Shown here piece by piece: positions 17,112 through 26,249 of a DNA stretch of 64,000 bases. Source of the DNA: Rhodospirillum sp. (GTDB lineage Bacteria; Pseudomonadota; Alphaproteobacteria; Dongiales; Dongiaceae). Numbering within the stretch: position 1 is the stretch's first letter; every line of letters starts with the position of its first letter. Position numbers and translations under genes: made by a program. The stretch is from NCBI GenBank assembly GCA_013822765.1, contig PNKY01000002.1, forward strand, positions 248,001 through 312,000, written 5' to 3'. The notes under the pieces are model-generated. The model did not search any database, was not told the origin of the DNA, and saw only the letters and a program-made list of their open reading frames with translations.

Positions 17112-19033
17112 TGCGCCGCCTTCACATAGCGGTCGAACCAGGCGGTGACGCGCCGCGCCTTGTCAAGACGGTGGGCGCGTTCCTGGAACCCGTGTCCTTC
17201 GCGCGGATAGACCACGAGCTCGGCGGGCACGCCACGCTCCAGCAGGGCGCTGTAGAATTCCTGACCCTGGCCCAGGGGCGTGCAGCGGTCGAGCTCACCA
17301 TGCACGATCAGGGTCGGCGTCGTCGGCTTGTCCAGCCGGAACAGAGGCGAGCGGTCGATGGCGATCTTGCGGAACCTCTCGTCCTTGAGCGGTCCGCCCA
17401 CGATGAACTCGCCGAAATCGTGGTTGCAGGAATAGTGGCAGCTCCATTGGTTGCAGATGCCGGAGACCATGACGGCCGCCTTGAAGCGGTTGGTGCGCGC
17501 GACTGCCCAGGCCGTCATATATCCGCCGTAGCTGGCGCCGGTGACGCCGAGCCGGTTGGCATCAACGAAGCCCTCGGCGATGCAATGGTCGATGCCCGCC
17601 AGGATGTCGTCCCACTCCGCGCCGCCGGGATCGCCAATGTTGAGCCGCGAATAGGGCTGGCCCCAGCCGGTGTTGCCGCGATAGTTCGGCACGAACACCG
17701 CATAGCCGGCCGCCACTTCGTGCAGCGCGAAGCCGGGATTGAAGGCGTGCTTGGCCGACCAGGTCGGCCCGCCATGGATGTCCACGATGGTGGGCAGCGG
17801 CCCAGGCTTGCGATCCTTGGGTAGCAGGATCAGCGCCTCGACCGCGAGACCGTCCTTGCCCTTCCAGTGCACCTCGCGCACCTCGGGATAGTCGGCGTAG
17901 TCCGCCATGATCCCGGCATTGAGCGCGGTGACCGGCGACCAGTTCGCCTTGCGCGAGACGTTGAACACGATTTCCGGGGGCGTGCCGATGGCTTCGCGAA
18001 TGGCCGCGAAGCCTTTGTTGTCCGGCGCGGGGGAAATCGCGGCGAGGAAGCTGTTCGGACCGATGACGGCGTCTTCGCGCTCGATCCATTCGAAGGTGCC
18101 GTCCAGCCGTACGATCCCGTAGGTCGAGCCGAGGCGCGACCAGCCGGCGAACCACAGGCTCTCGTCATCGCGCCAGGACAGCGAGGTGATGTTGGATTGC
18201 TCCGCCGGTGCGAGCGAGGTGACCTTGGCGGTGGCGAGGTCGAGGATCCGCATCTCGCCGGCCACCAGTCCGCGGTCGCTCGACCAGCCTTCGAGGAATG
18301 CGACACGATTGCGCGAGGGCGAGGCGACCGGACCCTGCAGCTGCCACGGCGATACGTGCAGGATCCTAACCGCGCGGGTCGCGAAATCGATCTGCGCCAC
18401 TTTCGAATGATACCAGCCGCGTTCGCTGGCATCGGCGGAGACCAGCGCCATCGCTGCATCGTCGCCGAACAGGTCGAACTCCCAAACGGTGGCATCGCGC
18501 GGGCCGATCTCGACAGTCTTGCCATCGGCAACCGACACCTTGAACAGGCGCCGGCGCGCGTCGGTCGGGTTGGTGACGGCGGGGTCCTCCGTTCCATCCC
18601 ACCAGATGCGCACGGCGCCGTTGGTCGCGCCGCCATCGAGGCCACGGTCGGCGGCAAGGACGACGATCGCGGAGGCATCGCTGGTCCAGCGCAGATCTTC
18701 GATCGTGCCGGGAATCTGGCCCAAGGGCTTCACGCTGCCCTGGTCGAGGATGAAGAGATCGGCCTTGCCGCGCACCGTACGGTCGGAGGTGAACGCGAGA
18801 CGGTCGTCGACCGGCGACCAGCGCGGCGAATAGTCGCCGTTGGGGCCGTGAGTCAATTGCGTCGCCGCGCCATCGAGATCATAGCGCCAGATGCGGCTCT
18901 GGTAGCTCTGCTCCGCATCGCGGCCCGCCGGCCGAACCGCGGTCGCGATGGCCTTGCCGCCGCGATGAAAGGAAATGTCGGACGGGAATTGAACGCGATC
19001 GAGCCGGCCGATCACCTCTGCGAGCTTGTCCAT
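17108..19033 (-). CDS. S9-family prolyl-oligopeptidase-like serine peptidase
   Basis: 641 residues. A beta-propeller-like N-terminal part (about 1-390) gates a C-terminal alpha/beta hydrolase. The catalytic triad is visible: S501 in GASYGGY, D582 in GELDRC and H614 in EGHGF, the acylaminoacyl-peptidase (S9C) arrangement. No signal peptide is seen at the chosen ATG, which has AAGGTG about 11 bases upstream, so it should act in the cytoplasm on peptides delivered by the transporter encoded by its operon partners. The frame is open further upstream but without conserved sequence. Confidence 0.87.
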   Translation of the reverse strand: MDKLAEVIGRLDRVQFPSDISFHRGGKAIATAVRPAGRDAEQSYQSRIWRYDLDGAATQLTHGPNGDYSPRWSPVDDRLAFTSDRTVRGKADLFILDQGSVKPLGQIPGTIEDLRWTSDASAIVVLAADRGLDGGATNGAVRIWWDGTEDPAVTNPTDARRRLFKVSVADGKTVEIGPRDATVWEFDLFGDDAAMALVSADASERGWYHSKVAQIDFATRAVRILHVSPWQLQGPVASPSRNRVAFLEGWSSDRGLVAGEMRILDLATAKVTSLAPAEQSNITSLSWRDDESLWFAGWSRLGSTYGIVRLDGTFEWIEREDAVIGPNSFLAAISPAPDNKGFAAIREAIGTPPEIVFNVSRKANWSPVTALNAGIMADYADYPEVREVHWKGKDGLAVEALILLPKDRKPGPLPTIVDIHGGPTWSAKHAFNPGFALHEVAAGYAVFVPNYRGNTGWGQPYSRLNIGDPGGAEWDDILAGIDHCIAEGFVDANRLGVTGASYGGYMTAWAVARTNRFKAAVMVSGICNQWSCHYSCNHDFGEFIVGGPLKDERFRKIAIDRSPLFRLDKPTTPTLIVHGELDRCTPLGQGQEFYSALLERGVPAELVVYPREGHGFQERAHRLDKARRVTAWFDRYVKAAQ

Positions 19034-19083
19034 GCGCAGACCCACACCTTGTGCACTGAATTGCCGCCGAAGGGGTCGCCGGC

Positions 19084-19111
19084 AAGAAAGGGGCCGCGAT
19101 TGTGCGGCCCC
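19084..19111 (-). terminator. Terminator-like hairpin between binding-protein and peptidase genes
   Basis: On the minus strand, GGGGCCGC (19111-19104) pairs perfectly with GCGGCCCC (19097-19090) around a 6-base loop, followed by TTTCTT. It lies 9 bases after the stop of the solute-binding-protein gene and inside the operon. Partial termination or 3'-end protection here would give more binding protein than downstream products. Confidence 0.6.
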
Positions 19112-19119
19112 CGCCTGTC

Positions 19120-20712
19120 TCAAGCTTTCAAGCCGAACCCTCGGATGGCCCAGGGAATGTTGTACCAGAACGCGCTATAGCCGGTCAGCTTGTACTTGTT
19201 GCTGATCGCCATGGCGGACGCCGGCCAGAAGATCGGCACCAGCGCCGCGTCTTCGTTGACGATCTTGAACGCCGACTTCAGCGCCTCGGCCCGCTCTTTC
19301 GGATCGGACTTCAGGTTCGCGATCTCGAGCGCCTTGTCGACTTCGGCGTTCTTGAAGTTCGAGCCGTTCATCCCGTCCTTCACCGCGTTGGTGCTGGCGT
19401 AGAACAGGAATGGATAGTTCGCCGCGTCGGCGAAGTCCGGATAATACGCCATGATCTGCATGCCCAGATTCTCGTGCCGGAAGTAGCCGGCGAGCCACTG
19501 GTTGGCATCGAGTTCCTGCACCTTCATGGTGATGCCGATCTGTTTCAGGTTCTCCGACACGCTCTGCAGGATGTTGATCATGTAGGGATCGGCGGATGAG
19601 CCCGGCACGGATATTTCGAAGCCGCCGGCATGTTTCGACTGCGCCAGTTCGGCCTTGGCTTTCTCGAGGTCGAACTGATAGCCGGGCAGGGTGGCATAGA
19701 AGGCGCGCGCGTCGTCGGCCGACATGATGCCGGCCCACATTTCCGGTGGATTGAGCGCGGTCGCCGCTTCGCCGTTGCCTTTCAGCAATGCCTTCACAAG
19801 GCCTTCGCGGTCCACCGCATACGAGATCGCCTTGCGCACATGGATGTCGTCGAACGGCGCCGCCGACTGGTCCATCGTCAGTATGAACACGCCCAGCGAC
19901 GGCGCGGTGATGACGTCGACGTTGCCCAGCGACTTCCATTGGTCGATGTCGGAGATCGCAAGGTCGAAGGTGCCGTCGATGTCGCCGTTCTTGGCGGCGA
20001 GCAGGCGAGTCTGCCGGTCGGGGATCGAGGAGAAGACGATGCGCTTGGCGACCGGCTTCGGTCCCCAATAGTCGTCGCGCGCCTCCAGCACCACGGAATC
20101 GGCCGGCGTGAACTCGACCAGCTTGTACGGACCGGTGCCGAGCGGCAGGGCATCCGGAGTGCCAATGTCCTCGGGAAACTCCTCCAGCTGCTTCTTGCTG
20201 AACAGGAAGCCGGCCATGTGCGCCGGCGTGTACTGGAACTGCACGTTCGGCGCCTTCAGCTTCACGGTCACTTCGCTGGCGCTTCCGGCGGTCACCGTGT
20301 CGACCGACCCGAAGAACGCGGCGAGCTGCGACCCCGACTTCGGGTTCATGTGATACTGGAACGATGCAACGACGTCGTCCGCGGTCAGCGGCGAACCGTC
20401 GCCGAACGTCACGCCTTGCCGCAACGTATAGACATAGGTGACGTCGTCGGTCTGCTTCCAGGATTCGGCGACCGCCGGCTGCAGCGACAGATCATCGCCG
20501 AAACCCAGCGGGCCTTCCTGGACCAGGGACATGATCGCGCCGACATAGGTGCTCCAGGCGCGGGGCACGAACATCGTGTCGTTGACGGCGGGCAGAGCCC
20601 AGCGGACTTCTTCGATCGATTCCTGAGCGCTGGCGCGAATGGCGCGGCTCAGCATGACGATCGACATGGTCGAGCCGGCCATGAACAGCCGGCGCGTGAT
20701 GTGCGCGTGCAT
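19120..20712 (-). CDS. Peptide/nickel-type ABC solute-binding protein (SBP_bac_5 family)
   Basis: 530 residues, usual for the family. It starts with a Tat-like signal (TRRLFMAGS, hydrophobic core, then ASA before QES), so it is probably exported folded to the periplasm. Family features include TYVYTLRQGVTFGDGSPLTADDVVAS and LPLGTGPYKLVEF. It should capture peptides or related compounds and pass them to the permeases encoded downstream. The ATG at 20712 has GGGGAGG 5 bases before it, preferred over an upstream in-frame ATG. First gene of the operon. Confidence 0.9.
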   Translation of the reverse strand: MHAHITRRLFMAGSTMSIVMLSRAIRASAQESIEEVRWALPAVNDTMFVPRAWSTYVGAIMSLVQEGPLGFGDDLSLQPAVAESWKQTDDVTYVYTLRQGVTFGDGSPLTADDVVASFQYHMNPKSGSQLAAFFGSVDTVTAGSASEVTVKLKAPNVQFQYTPAHMAGFLFSKKQLEEFPEDIGTPDALPLGTGPYKLVEFTPADSVVLEARDDYWGPKPVAKRIVFSSIPDRQTRLLAAKNGDIDGTFDLAISDIDQWKSLGNVDVITAPSLGVFILTMDQSAAPFDDIHVRKAISYAVDREGLVKALLKGNGEAATALNPPEMWAGIMSADDARAFYATLPGYQFDLEKAKAELAQSKHAGGFEISVPGSSADPYMINILQSVSENLKQIGITMKVQELDANQWLAGYFRHENLGMQIMAYYPDFADAANYPFLFYASTNAVKDGMNGSNFKNAEVDKALEIANLKSDPKERAEALKSAFKIVNEDAALVPIFWPASAMAISNKYKLTGYSAFWYNIPWAIRGFGLKA

Positions 20713-20731
20713 AACAACCTCCCCATCTTTT

Positions 20732-20745
20732 CTTGTGACGACAAG
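20732..20745. promoter_or_regulatory. Small palindrome in divergent promoter region
   Basis: CTTGT (20732-20736) and ACAAG (20741-20745) form a perfect 5-4-5 inverted repeat between the binding-protein gene and the divergent DUF1028 gene. It could be an operator controlling both, but it is short and no regulator gene is adjacent. Confidence 0.3.
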
Positions 20746-20846
20746 TCTTGATAGAAGCGTAGGGTGAGTCAACATCGATGCGAATGGAGCGAAATCCTAT
20801 CGCAGTCCATTCAGCGGATTGGTTCGTGAGAAAACGGGAAAACGTC

Positions 20847-21734
20847 ATGAGAACCAACGTGTCGCGCGATTGTATCATAACAACCTTCTCGATCGTGGCC
20901 GCTGATCTCGCGACCGGCGATCTCGGCATTGCGGTGGCCTCCAAGTTCCTTGCCTGCGGCGCCGTCGTGCCGTGGGCGAGTGCAGGCGCCGGAGCGGTGG
21001 CAACCCAGAGTTTTGCCAACACCGCGTACGGCCCCGATGGCATCAGGATGATGCGCGACGGACTCTCGGCGCAGGATGCGCTGGCGAAGCTGCTGGCCGG
21101 CGATGCCGACCGCGATCTGCGCCAAGTGGGCCTGGTCGATGCGCGCGGCGGTGCGGCGGCGCACACCGGTCCCGGCTGCCACGCGTGGGCGGGACATCAT
21201 GTCGGCGAGGGTTTCGCGTGCCAGGGCAACATCCTGGTTGGCCAGGAGACGGTCGATGCGATGGCCGCTGCGCTCCGCGCCGCAAAGGGCGAGCTGTCGG
21301 GTCGCCTGGTGACCGCCCTCGCCGCCGGCGACAAGGCCGGCGGCGACAAGCGCGGCAAGCAGGCGTCCGCCGTCTATGTGGTGCGGCCGAAGGGCGGCTA
21401 TGGGGGGATGAACGACGTGCTGGTCGATCTGCGCGTCGACGATCACCCGGAGCCGGTGGCCGAGCTGCGCCGCTTGCTTGCGCTTCGCAACCTCTATTTC
21501 GGGACGAGCCCGGTCGCCGAGAAGCTGAAGATCGAGGGAGCGGTGCTGGTCGATCTGAAGCGTCTCATGACGGCGCGGGGCTTCTATCGCGGCGACGCTT
21601 CTGGTCCGTGGGACGAGGCGACGGAGAAAGCGATCGACGCCTTCATCGCGTCGGAGAATTTCGAGGAGCGCGTTGACCTCAAGCAGCGGACCATCGACGC
21701 GCCGGTGCTCATGCACCTGCGTGCGCAAGCTTGA
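20847..21734 (+). CDS. DUF1028 (COG3342) protein, Ntn-hydrolase-like
   Basis: 295 residues. TFSIVAADLATGDLGIAVASK near the N-terminus and the GYGGMNDVLVDLRVDDHPEPV region are hallmarks of the DUF1028 family, thought to have an Ntn-hydrolase fold but without a proven reaction. The C-terminal 70 residues (LMTARGFYRGDASGPWDEATEKA) resemble a peptidoglycan-binding-type helical module. Divergent from a peptide importer and an oligopeptidase, so an amide-bond hydrolase role is plausible. An alternative in-frame ATG lies at 20778; neither has a strong ribosome site. Confidence 0.75.
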   Translation: MRTNVSRDCIITTFSIVAADLATGDLGIAVASKFLACGAVVPWASAGAGAVATQSFANTAYGPDGIRMMRDGLSAQDALAKLLAGDADRDLRQVGLVDARGGAAAHTGPGCHAWAGHHVGEGFACQGNILVGQETVDAMAAALRAAKGELSGRLVTALAAGDKAGGDKRGKQASAVYVVRPKGGYGGMNDVLVDLRVDDHPEPVAELRRLLALRNLYFGTSPVAEKLKIEGAVLVDLKRLMTARGFYRGDASGPWDEATEKAIDAFIASENFEERVDLKQRTIDAPVLMHLRAQA

Positions 21735-21755
21735 CGGTTGGCTCGGTGAGTCCAC

Positions 21756-21932
21756 GTTGGAGAATTGCGGAAAGCTCCAGTCCCGTCGCTTTCCATCGGA
21801 AGACAACCGATGAAGCGTGCGACCGTAGAAATCGGCCCAGAACAGATCGCCAGTCGATGCGTTCCACAGCACGCCTTCGCCTAGCTTGTCTCGGCTGTCG
21901 GTGACGATCCGCCAGTCGGGTTTTCGCGCCAT
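21756..21932 (-). pseudogene. N-terminal remnant of an SMP-30/gluconolactonase-family gene
   Basis: Read from the ATG at 21932, the frame gives about 50 residues with clear SMP-30 N-terminal character: LGEGVLWNASTGDLFWADF, then GRTLHRLSSDGKRR. Intact relatives are near 290 residues and form a six-bladed propeller. Here the similarity stops around 21780 and the frame runs on, open but unrelated, into the antisense of the DUF1028 gene. The metal ligand Glu in GEG is present, but all other blades are absent. Part of a 306-base gap between the DUF1028 and ATPase genes. The 3' boundary is approximate. Confidence 0.65.
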
Positions 21933-22040
21933 GGCTGACAGGGGAGGAGATTGAGTTTTCGGGTCGGCACTGTAGAGTTGCGCGGACCGGACCGCAAGTT
22001 CACCACAGTGTCCGGCAATCTGGGAGGCCATCGCGGGGGC

Positions 22041-23099
22041 ATGGCGGAATCGGACATTGCAGTACGGGTCCGCGGCCTAAGCCGCAGGTATGGCGCGCTC
22101 ACGGCGGTCCATCCGATCGACCTCGACATTGCTCGTGGCGATTTCCTGGCGATCCTGGGTCCGTCCGGATGCGGCAAGACGACCCTGTTGCGGATGATCG
22201 GCGGTTTCATCGCGCCGAGCGCGGGGCGGATCGAGGTCGACGGCGTCGATGTCACGCAACGCGGCCCGGAGATGCGCCCCGTCAACATGGTGTTCCAGGG
22301 CTACGGCCTGTTCCCGCACATGAACGTGCGGCAGAATCTCGGCTATGGCCTGAAGCTCAAGAAGCTCGATCGCGTGGCCATCGATGACCGCGTGCAGAAG
22401 GCCATCGCGCTGGTGCAGTTGGCGGGCTACGAGGACCAAATGCCTGCGCACCTGTCCGGCGGCCAGCAGCAGCGTGTCGCCTTGGCGCGGGCCTTGATCA
22501 TGGAGCCGCAGGTCCTGCTGCTGGACGAGCCGCTCGCCGCGCTCGATCTCAAGCTGCGGCAGACGATGCAGGAGGAGCTGCGCCGAATCCACCGTACGAT
22601 CGGCGGAACCTTTGTGTTCGTGACGCACGACCAGGGCGAGGCGCTGGCGCTGGCGAACCGCATCGCAGTCATGAAGGACGGCCGCATTGAGCAGCTTGGC
22701 ACGCCGGAGGAGATCTATTTCAGGCCAGCGACGCACTTCGTCGCTGGCTTCATCGGCGAGGCCAACCTGCTGAGGGGCGTTCGCCGGAACGGGCAGGTGG
22801 AGGCGGCGGCTGGAATTGTCTGTCCTGCACCGGGGCCGGATGGCGCCGTCGCCCTGGTAGCGCGGCCGGAAAGTACACGGCGGCTGGCGCCTGGCGAGGT
22901 CGCGGAGGTCGAGCTATCCGGGGTGGTGGAGGAGGTGATCTTCTTCGGCGCTCATGTCAGGTATGTGCTGGCTCTGGCAAGCGGAGAGAAGTTGCGGGTG
23001 CAGGATTCCTCAGGCTCCACGCGCGCCGTCATCGGCGAGCGCATGCGGGTCGGCTGGAACACGTCCGCGCAGCGTGTGATCGCGGAGAGCGCGCGCTAG
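22041..23099 (+). CDS. Spermidine/putrescine-type ABC importer ATPase (PotA-like)
   Basis: 352 residues. Walker A is GPSGCGKTT (40-48), signature LSGGQQQRVALARAL, Walker B VLLLDEPLAALD, then a C-terminal TOBE-like domain from about 270. It energises import by the permeases encoded at 24612-26245, which are on the opposite strand. Its stop overlaps the stop of the convergent SDR gene by 4 bases (CTAG). The Q-loop reads MVFQGYGLFPHM, with Gly where Ser or Asn is usual. The ATG at 22041 is chosen over an upstream in-frame start. Confidence 0.85.
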   Translation: MAESDIAVRVRGLSRRYGALTAVHPIDLDIARGDFLAILGPSGCGKTTLLRMIGGFIAPSAGRIEVDGVDVTQRGPEMRPVNMVFQGYGLFPHMNVRQNLGYGLKLKKLDRVAIDDRVQKAIALVQLAGYEDQMPAHLSGGQQQRVALARALIMEPQVLLLDEPLAALDLKLRQTMQEELRRIHRTIGGTFVFVTHDQGEALALANRIAVMKDGRIEQLGTPEEIYFRPATHFVAGFIGEANLLRGVRRNGQVEAAAGIVCPAPGPDGAVALVARPESTRRLAPGEVAEVELSGVVEEVIFFGAHVRYVLALASGEKLRVQDSSGSTRAVIGERMRVGWNTSAQRVIAESAR

Positions 23100-23848
23100 A
23101 CCCGCTTCCCGGCGCTGGCGCCGCCATCGGCCATGATGATCGACCCGGTCAGGTAGCGCGCGCCGGGCGAGGCGGCAAACACGATCGCCTCCGCGATCTC
23201 GGCGGGCGCCGCGACGCGTCCCAGCAATGGATAGGACGCCCATTGTCGCCGGGCGGCCTCGGGATCCGGCGCCGTAGCCACGCTGGCCTGCATCATGTCG
23301 GTCTCGGTCGGGCCGGGGCAAACGCAGAGCGCGCGCACGTCCGGCGCCAGCTCGGTCGCCAGGGCGCGCGTCAATCCGACCAGCGCGCCCTTGGCCGCGC
23401 AATAGGCGACGCACCCGGCATAGCCGAGGACCGCGGCGTCCGATCCAACATTCACGATTACGCCTTGCCGCCGCCGCAATGCCGGCAGCAGCGCCTGGGA
23501 CAGTACCCACGGCGCGCTCACGTTGACGGCGATGGTTTCGTTCCACAGGTCGAGCGTGGTTTCACCGATCGACGATTCCCGGAAAATGCCGGCGCAATTC
23601 ACCAGCACATCGAGTTCGCTGATGCTCTGCGCCAGCGCCCTGCACTGAGCAGGGTCGGCGAGATCGGCGGCGATGCCGGACGCGCGCGCAGTGCTGTTCG
23701 GCAGCCGGGCCAGCGCGGCATCGAGCTGTTCTTGCTTTCGACCGTGCAAGATCACCGAACCACCGCGCCGCAGGAACAGCTCCGCAACGGCAGCGCCGAT
23801 GCCGCGGGTGGAGCCGGTGACCAGGATCGTCTTGCCGTCGAAGTCCAT
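23096..23848 (-). CDS. SDR-family oxidoreductase
   Basis: 250 residues of classical short-chain dehydrogenase type. TGSTRGIG at the nucleotide site, NCAGIF, and the Y-x-x-x-K in YCAAKGALVGLTRAL are present. It ends with the TGSIIMADGG motif of FabG-like members. Substrate unknown; it probably oxidises or reduces the compound imported by the neighbouring ABC system. It follows the second SDR by 2 bases and ends the minus-strand operon. Confidence 0.8.
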   Translation of the reverse strand: MDFDGKTILVTGSTRGIGAAVAELFLRRGGSVILHGRKQEQLDAALARLPNSTARASGIAADLADPAQCRALAQSISELDVLVNCAGIFRESSIGETTLDLWNETIAVNVSAPWVLSQALLPALRRRQGVIVNVGSDAAVLGYAGCVAYCAAKGALVGLTRALATELAPDVRALCVCPGPTETDMMQASVATAPDPEAARRQWASYPLLGRVAAPAEIAEAIVFAASPGARYLTGSIIMADGGASAGKRV

Positions 23849-23850
23849 GG

Positions 23851-24615
23851 CTAGAGCCGTCCGGCAGTGCTGCCGCCGTCGATTGCAACCGCCGCGCCGG
23901 TCATGAAGGCGGCCGCGGGCGACAGCAGGCACACAGCGAAAGCGGCAATTTCTTCGGGCGATGCCAGGCGGCCGAGCGGGTGATAGCGCGCGAACGCAGC
24001 GTAGTAGGCATCGGGATCGCCGCTGTCGTTGGCGCAGTCGCGCATCAGCTCGGTGTTCATCGTGCCGGGGCAGAGCGCGTTCACTCGCACACCCTCGGGC
24101 GCGAGCTCAATCGCCATCGCCTTGGTCATGGCGATGAGCCCGTGCTTGGCGGACACATAAGCCACGTTGTTGGCGATGGCGTGCAGGCCCAGCTCCGACG
24201 CCACGTTGAGCACGCAGCCGCGGCCAGGCTTGAGCATCGGCAGCGCCGCCTGAACCGTGAGGAAGCTGGCGCGCAAGATGACTGAAAGATGCAAATCCCA
24301 ATGCGCATCGTCGGTGGCCTCGATCGGCCGCTCGACGTTGACCGCCGCGTTGTTGACCAGGATATCGAGGCGGCCGCGTGCGCCGGCGAGCGCCACGGCG
24401 CACGCCGGGCCATCGCCGGTGGCGAGATCGGCGGCGGCCGCGATCAGGCGGTCGCCGCCGCCAAGACGCGCGATCGCATCGGCGCAGCTTTGTTCGGTCC
24501 GGTCGTTGAGAGCGACGATCGCACCGGCTTCGTGCAGCGCCCTGGCAATGGCGAACCCCAGGCCGCGACCTGCGCCAGTCACCAAAGCGACCTTGTCTTC
24601 GAAGCCGGCCGTCAT
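23851..24615 (-). CDS. SDR-family oxidoreductase
   Basis: 254 residues. TGAGRGLG at the NAD(P) site, NNAAVN, catalytic YVSAKHGLIAMTKAM, and the C-terminal TGAAVAIDGG are all classical SDR features. The ATG overlaps the stop of the upstream permease (ATGA), linking it to transport. Two adjacent SDRs of similar size that are only moderately alike suggest sequential or opposing redox steps, for example inversion of a hydroxyl through a keto intermediate. That pairing is inference. Confidence 0.8.
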   Translation of the reverse strand: MTAGFEDKVALVTGAGRGLGFAIARALHEAGAIVALNDRTEQSCADAIARLGGGDRLIAAAADLATGDGPACAVALAGARGRLDILVNNAAVNVERPIEATDDAHWDLHLSVILRASFLTVQAALPMLKPGRGCVLNVASELGLHAIANNVAYVSAKHGLIAMTKAMAIELAPEGVRVNALCPGTMNTELMRDCANDSGDPDAYYAAFARYHPLGRLASPEEIAAFAVCLLSPAAAFMTGAAVAIDGGSTAGRL

Positions 24616-25400
24616 GCGTAGCCCCGGTAGCGGCTGACGCGCAGCGCCAGGAAAGTCGATCCGACGCTCAACAGGATGAGCAGGCTGGCCATCGCGTTGA
24701 TGGTCGGATCGAGGGAAGTGCGGACCATGCCCCAGACCAAGGTCGGCAAGGTGTTGCCGCCGCCGATGGTGAAAAAAGTGATGACGAAATCGTCGAGCGA
24801 GATGGACAGGGCGATCAGAAACGCTCCGACCATGGTCGGCTGGATGATCGGCAGCGTGACGGTCAGGAACGCGCGCAGCGGCGAGGCGCCGAGATCGCGA
24901 GCGCTGTCGACCACCGCCCAGTCGAAGGTCGCGAGGCGCGCATAGACGATCATGATCACGAACGGCTGGGCGATCACCAGGTGGCCGAGAACGACGGTGG
25001 GCAAGCCAAGCGGCAGGTCGGCGAATCGCACCAGGTAGCTCATCAGCGCCACGCCGATGATGAGGGCAGGCAGCATCATCGGCACGCTCAAGAGGGCGAT
25101 GATCCAGGCCGCGCGGCGGGCGATCATGCGCGCGAGCGCGAGCGCCGCCATGGTGCCGATCGTGACCGAAAGCAGCGCCACCATGCTCGCGACGATGAGG
25201 CTGTTCCACAGAGCCGGCCAGAACGGGCCGAGGGCGAACAGCTTGCGGTACCAATCCAGCGTGAATCCGGTCAGCGGCAGGCTGGTCAAGGCAGAGACAT
25301 TGAAGCTGAACAGCACCACCAGGACCAGCGGCACCGCCATGAAGGTGGCGGCCAACACCGCAAACAAACGCCATCCCAGATCGCTCAAATGCGTGCTCAT
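24612..25400 (-). CDS. ABC importer permease, PotC type
   Basis: 262 residues with about six membrane segments. The EAA loop reads DSARDLGASPLRAFLTVTLP and is followed by ALSISLDDFVITFF, a region shared with spermidine/putrescine permeases. It forms the channel with the PotB-type protein upstream, and the two genes overlap by 4 bases. The long open frame upstream of the ATG is only a shadow of the partner gene. Confidence 0.88.
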   Translation of the reverse strand: MSTHLSDLGWRLFAVLAATFMAVPLVLVVLFSFNVSALTSLPLTGFTLDWYRKLFALGPFWPALWNSLIVASMVALLSVTIGTMAALALARMIARRAAWIIALLSVPMMLPALIIGVALMSYLVRFADLPLGLPTVVLGHLVIAQPFVIMIVYARLATFDWAVVDSARDLGASPLRAFLTVTLPIIQPTMVGAFLIALSISLDDFVITFFTIGGGNTLPTLVWGMVRTSLDPTINAMASLLILLSVGSTFLALRVSRYRGYA

Positions 25401-26245
25401 GGCCGCAGGCTCCGCACCAGCAGCGAACGCAACAGCACGACCAGCGCCAGCGACACCCCCATGACGGTGAAGGCCATGGCGCTGCCCATCGGCCAGTTGA
25501 AGCCGAGCGAGAATTGCAGCTCGATGAAATGTCCCATCATGGCCGCGCCGCCGCCGACAAAGCGCGGCGTGACATAGTCTCCAGCGGTAATCAGGAAAGC
25601 GAAGACGAAGGCGATCACGATTCCTTTGTCGCACTGCGGCAGGATGATGTCGCGCATGACTGCCCACCGCCCCGCACCCAGGTCGCGCGCCGCCTCGATG
25701 GTGGTCGGGGAGATTGCGCGCAGATTGCCATAGATCGGCAGGATCGCGAACGGCAGCAGGAAGTAGGTCAACGTGATGACGACGCCATTGACGCTGTAGA
25801 GCAGGGCGTCCAGCGGCTGGTCGATGATGCCGAGGCCGGTGAGCGCCTGGTTGAGAATGCCTTCGCGCCCCAGGATGCTCTTCCAGGCGTAGATCTTGAC
25901 CAGATAGCCGCCGAACAGCGTGATGAGGGCGAGGAACAGCAGCGGCGCTTCGAAGCGCCCGCACTTGAAGCGGATGGCATAGGCGAATCCGAAGGCCAGC
26001 ACCGTCGTAAGCGTCCCGATCGCCAGCGCAATCAGCAATGTGCTGGCCATCGCGTCGTAATAGTCGACCCAGGTCGCGACGTAGTTCTTGAGGGTGAAGT
26101 CCGGGCGCATGATGCGCGCCCGGACCGACCAGCAGCTGATCACCAGGAAATACAGCAGCGGCGCCACGAACGCGCCGGCAAAGACCAGAACGGCCGGCAG
26201 CAGAAGCCAGTTCCGGCTATCCGCTCCCGGCCGCAGGATCTGCAC
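25397..26245 (-). CDS. ABC importer permease, PotB type (GTG start)
   Basis: 282 residues with six predicted membrane segments and the EAA loop EAARDLGAGRWAVMRDIILP. ITLFGGYLVKIYAW is a PotB-like segment. It begins with GTG 4 bases after the stop of the solute-binding-protein gene, so the two are probably translationally coupled. Unlike the other importers in this window there is no stem-loop between these genes. Confidence 0.87.
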   Translation of the reverse strand: MQILRPGADSRNWLLLPAVLVFAGAFVAPLLYFLVISCWSVRARIMRPDFTLKNYVATWVDYYDAMASTLLIALAIGTLTTVLAFGFAYAIRFKCGRFEAPLLFLALITLFGGYLVKIYAWKSILGREGILNQALTGLGIIDQPLDALLYSVNGVVITLTYFLLPFAILPIYGNLRAISPTTIEAARDLGAGRWAVMRDIILPQCDKGIVIAFVFAFLITAGDYVTPRFVGGGAAMMGHFIELQFSLGFNWPMGSAMAFTVMGVSLALVVLLRSLLVRSLRP

Positions 26246-26249
26246 GCGA

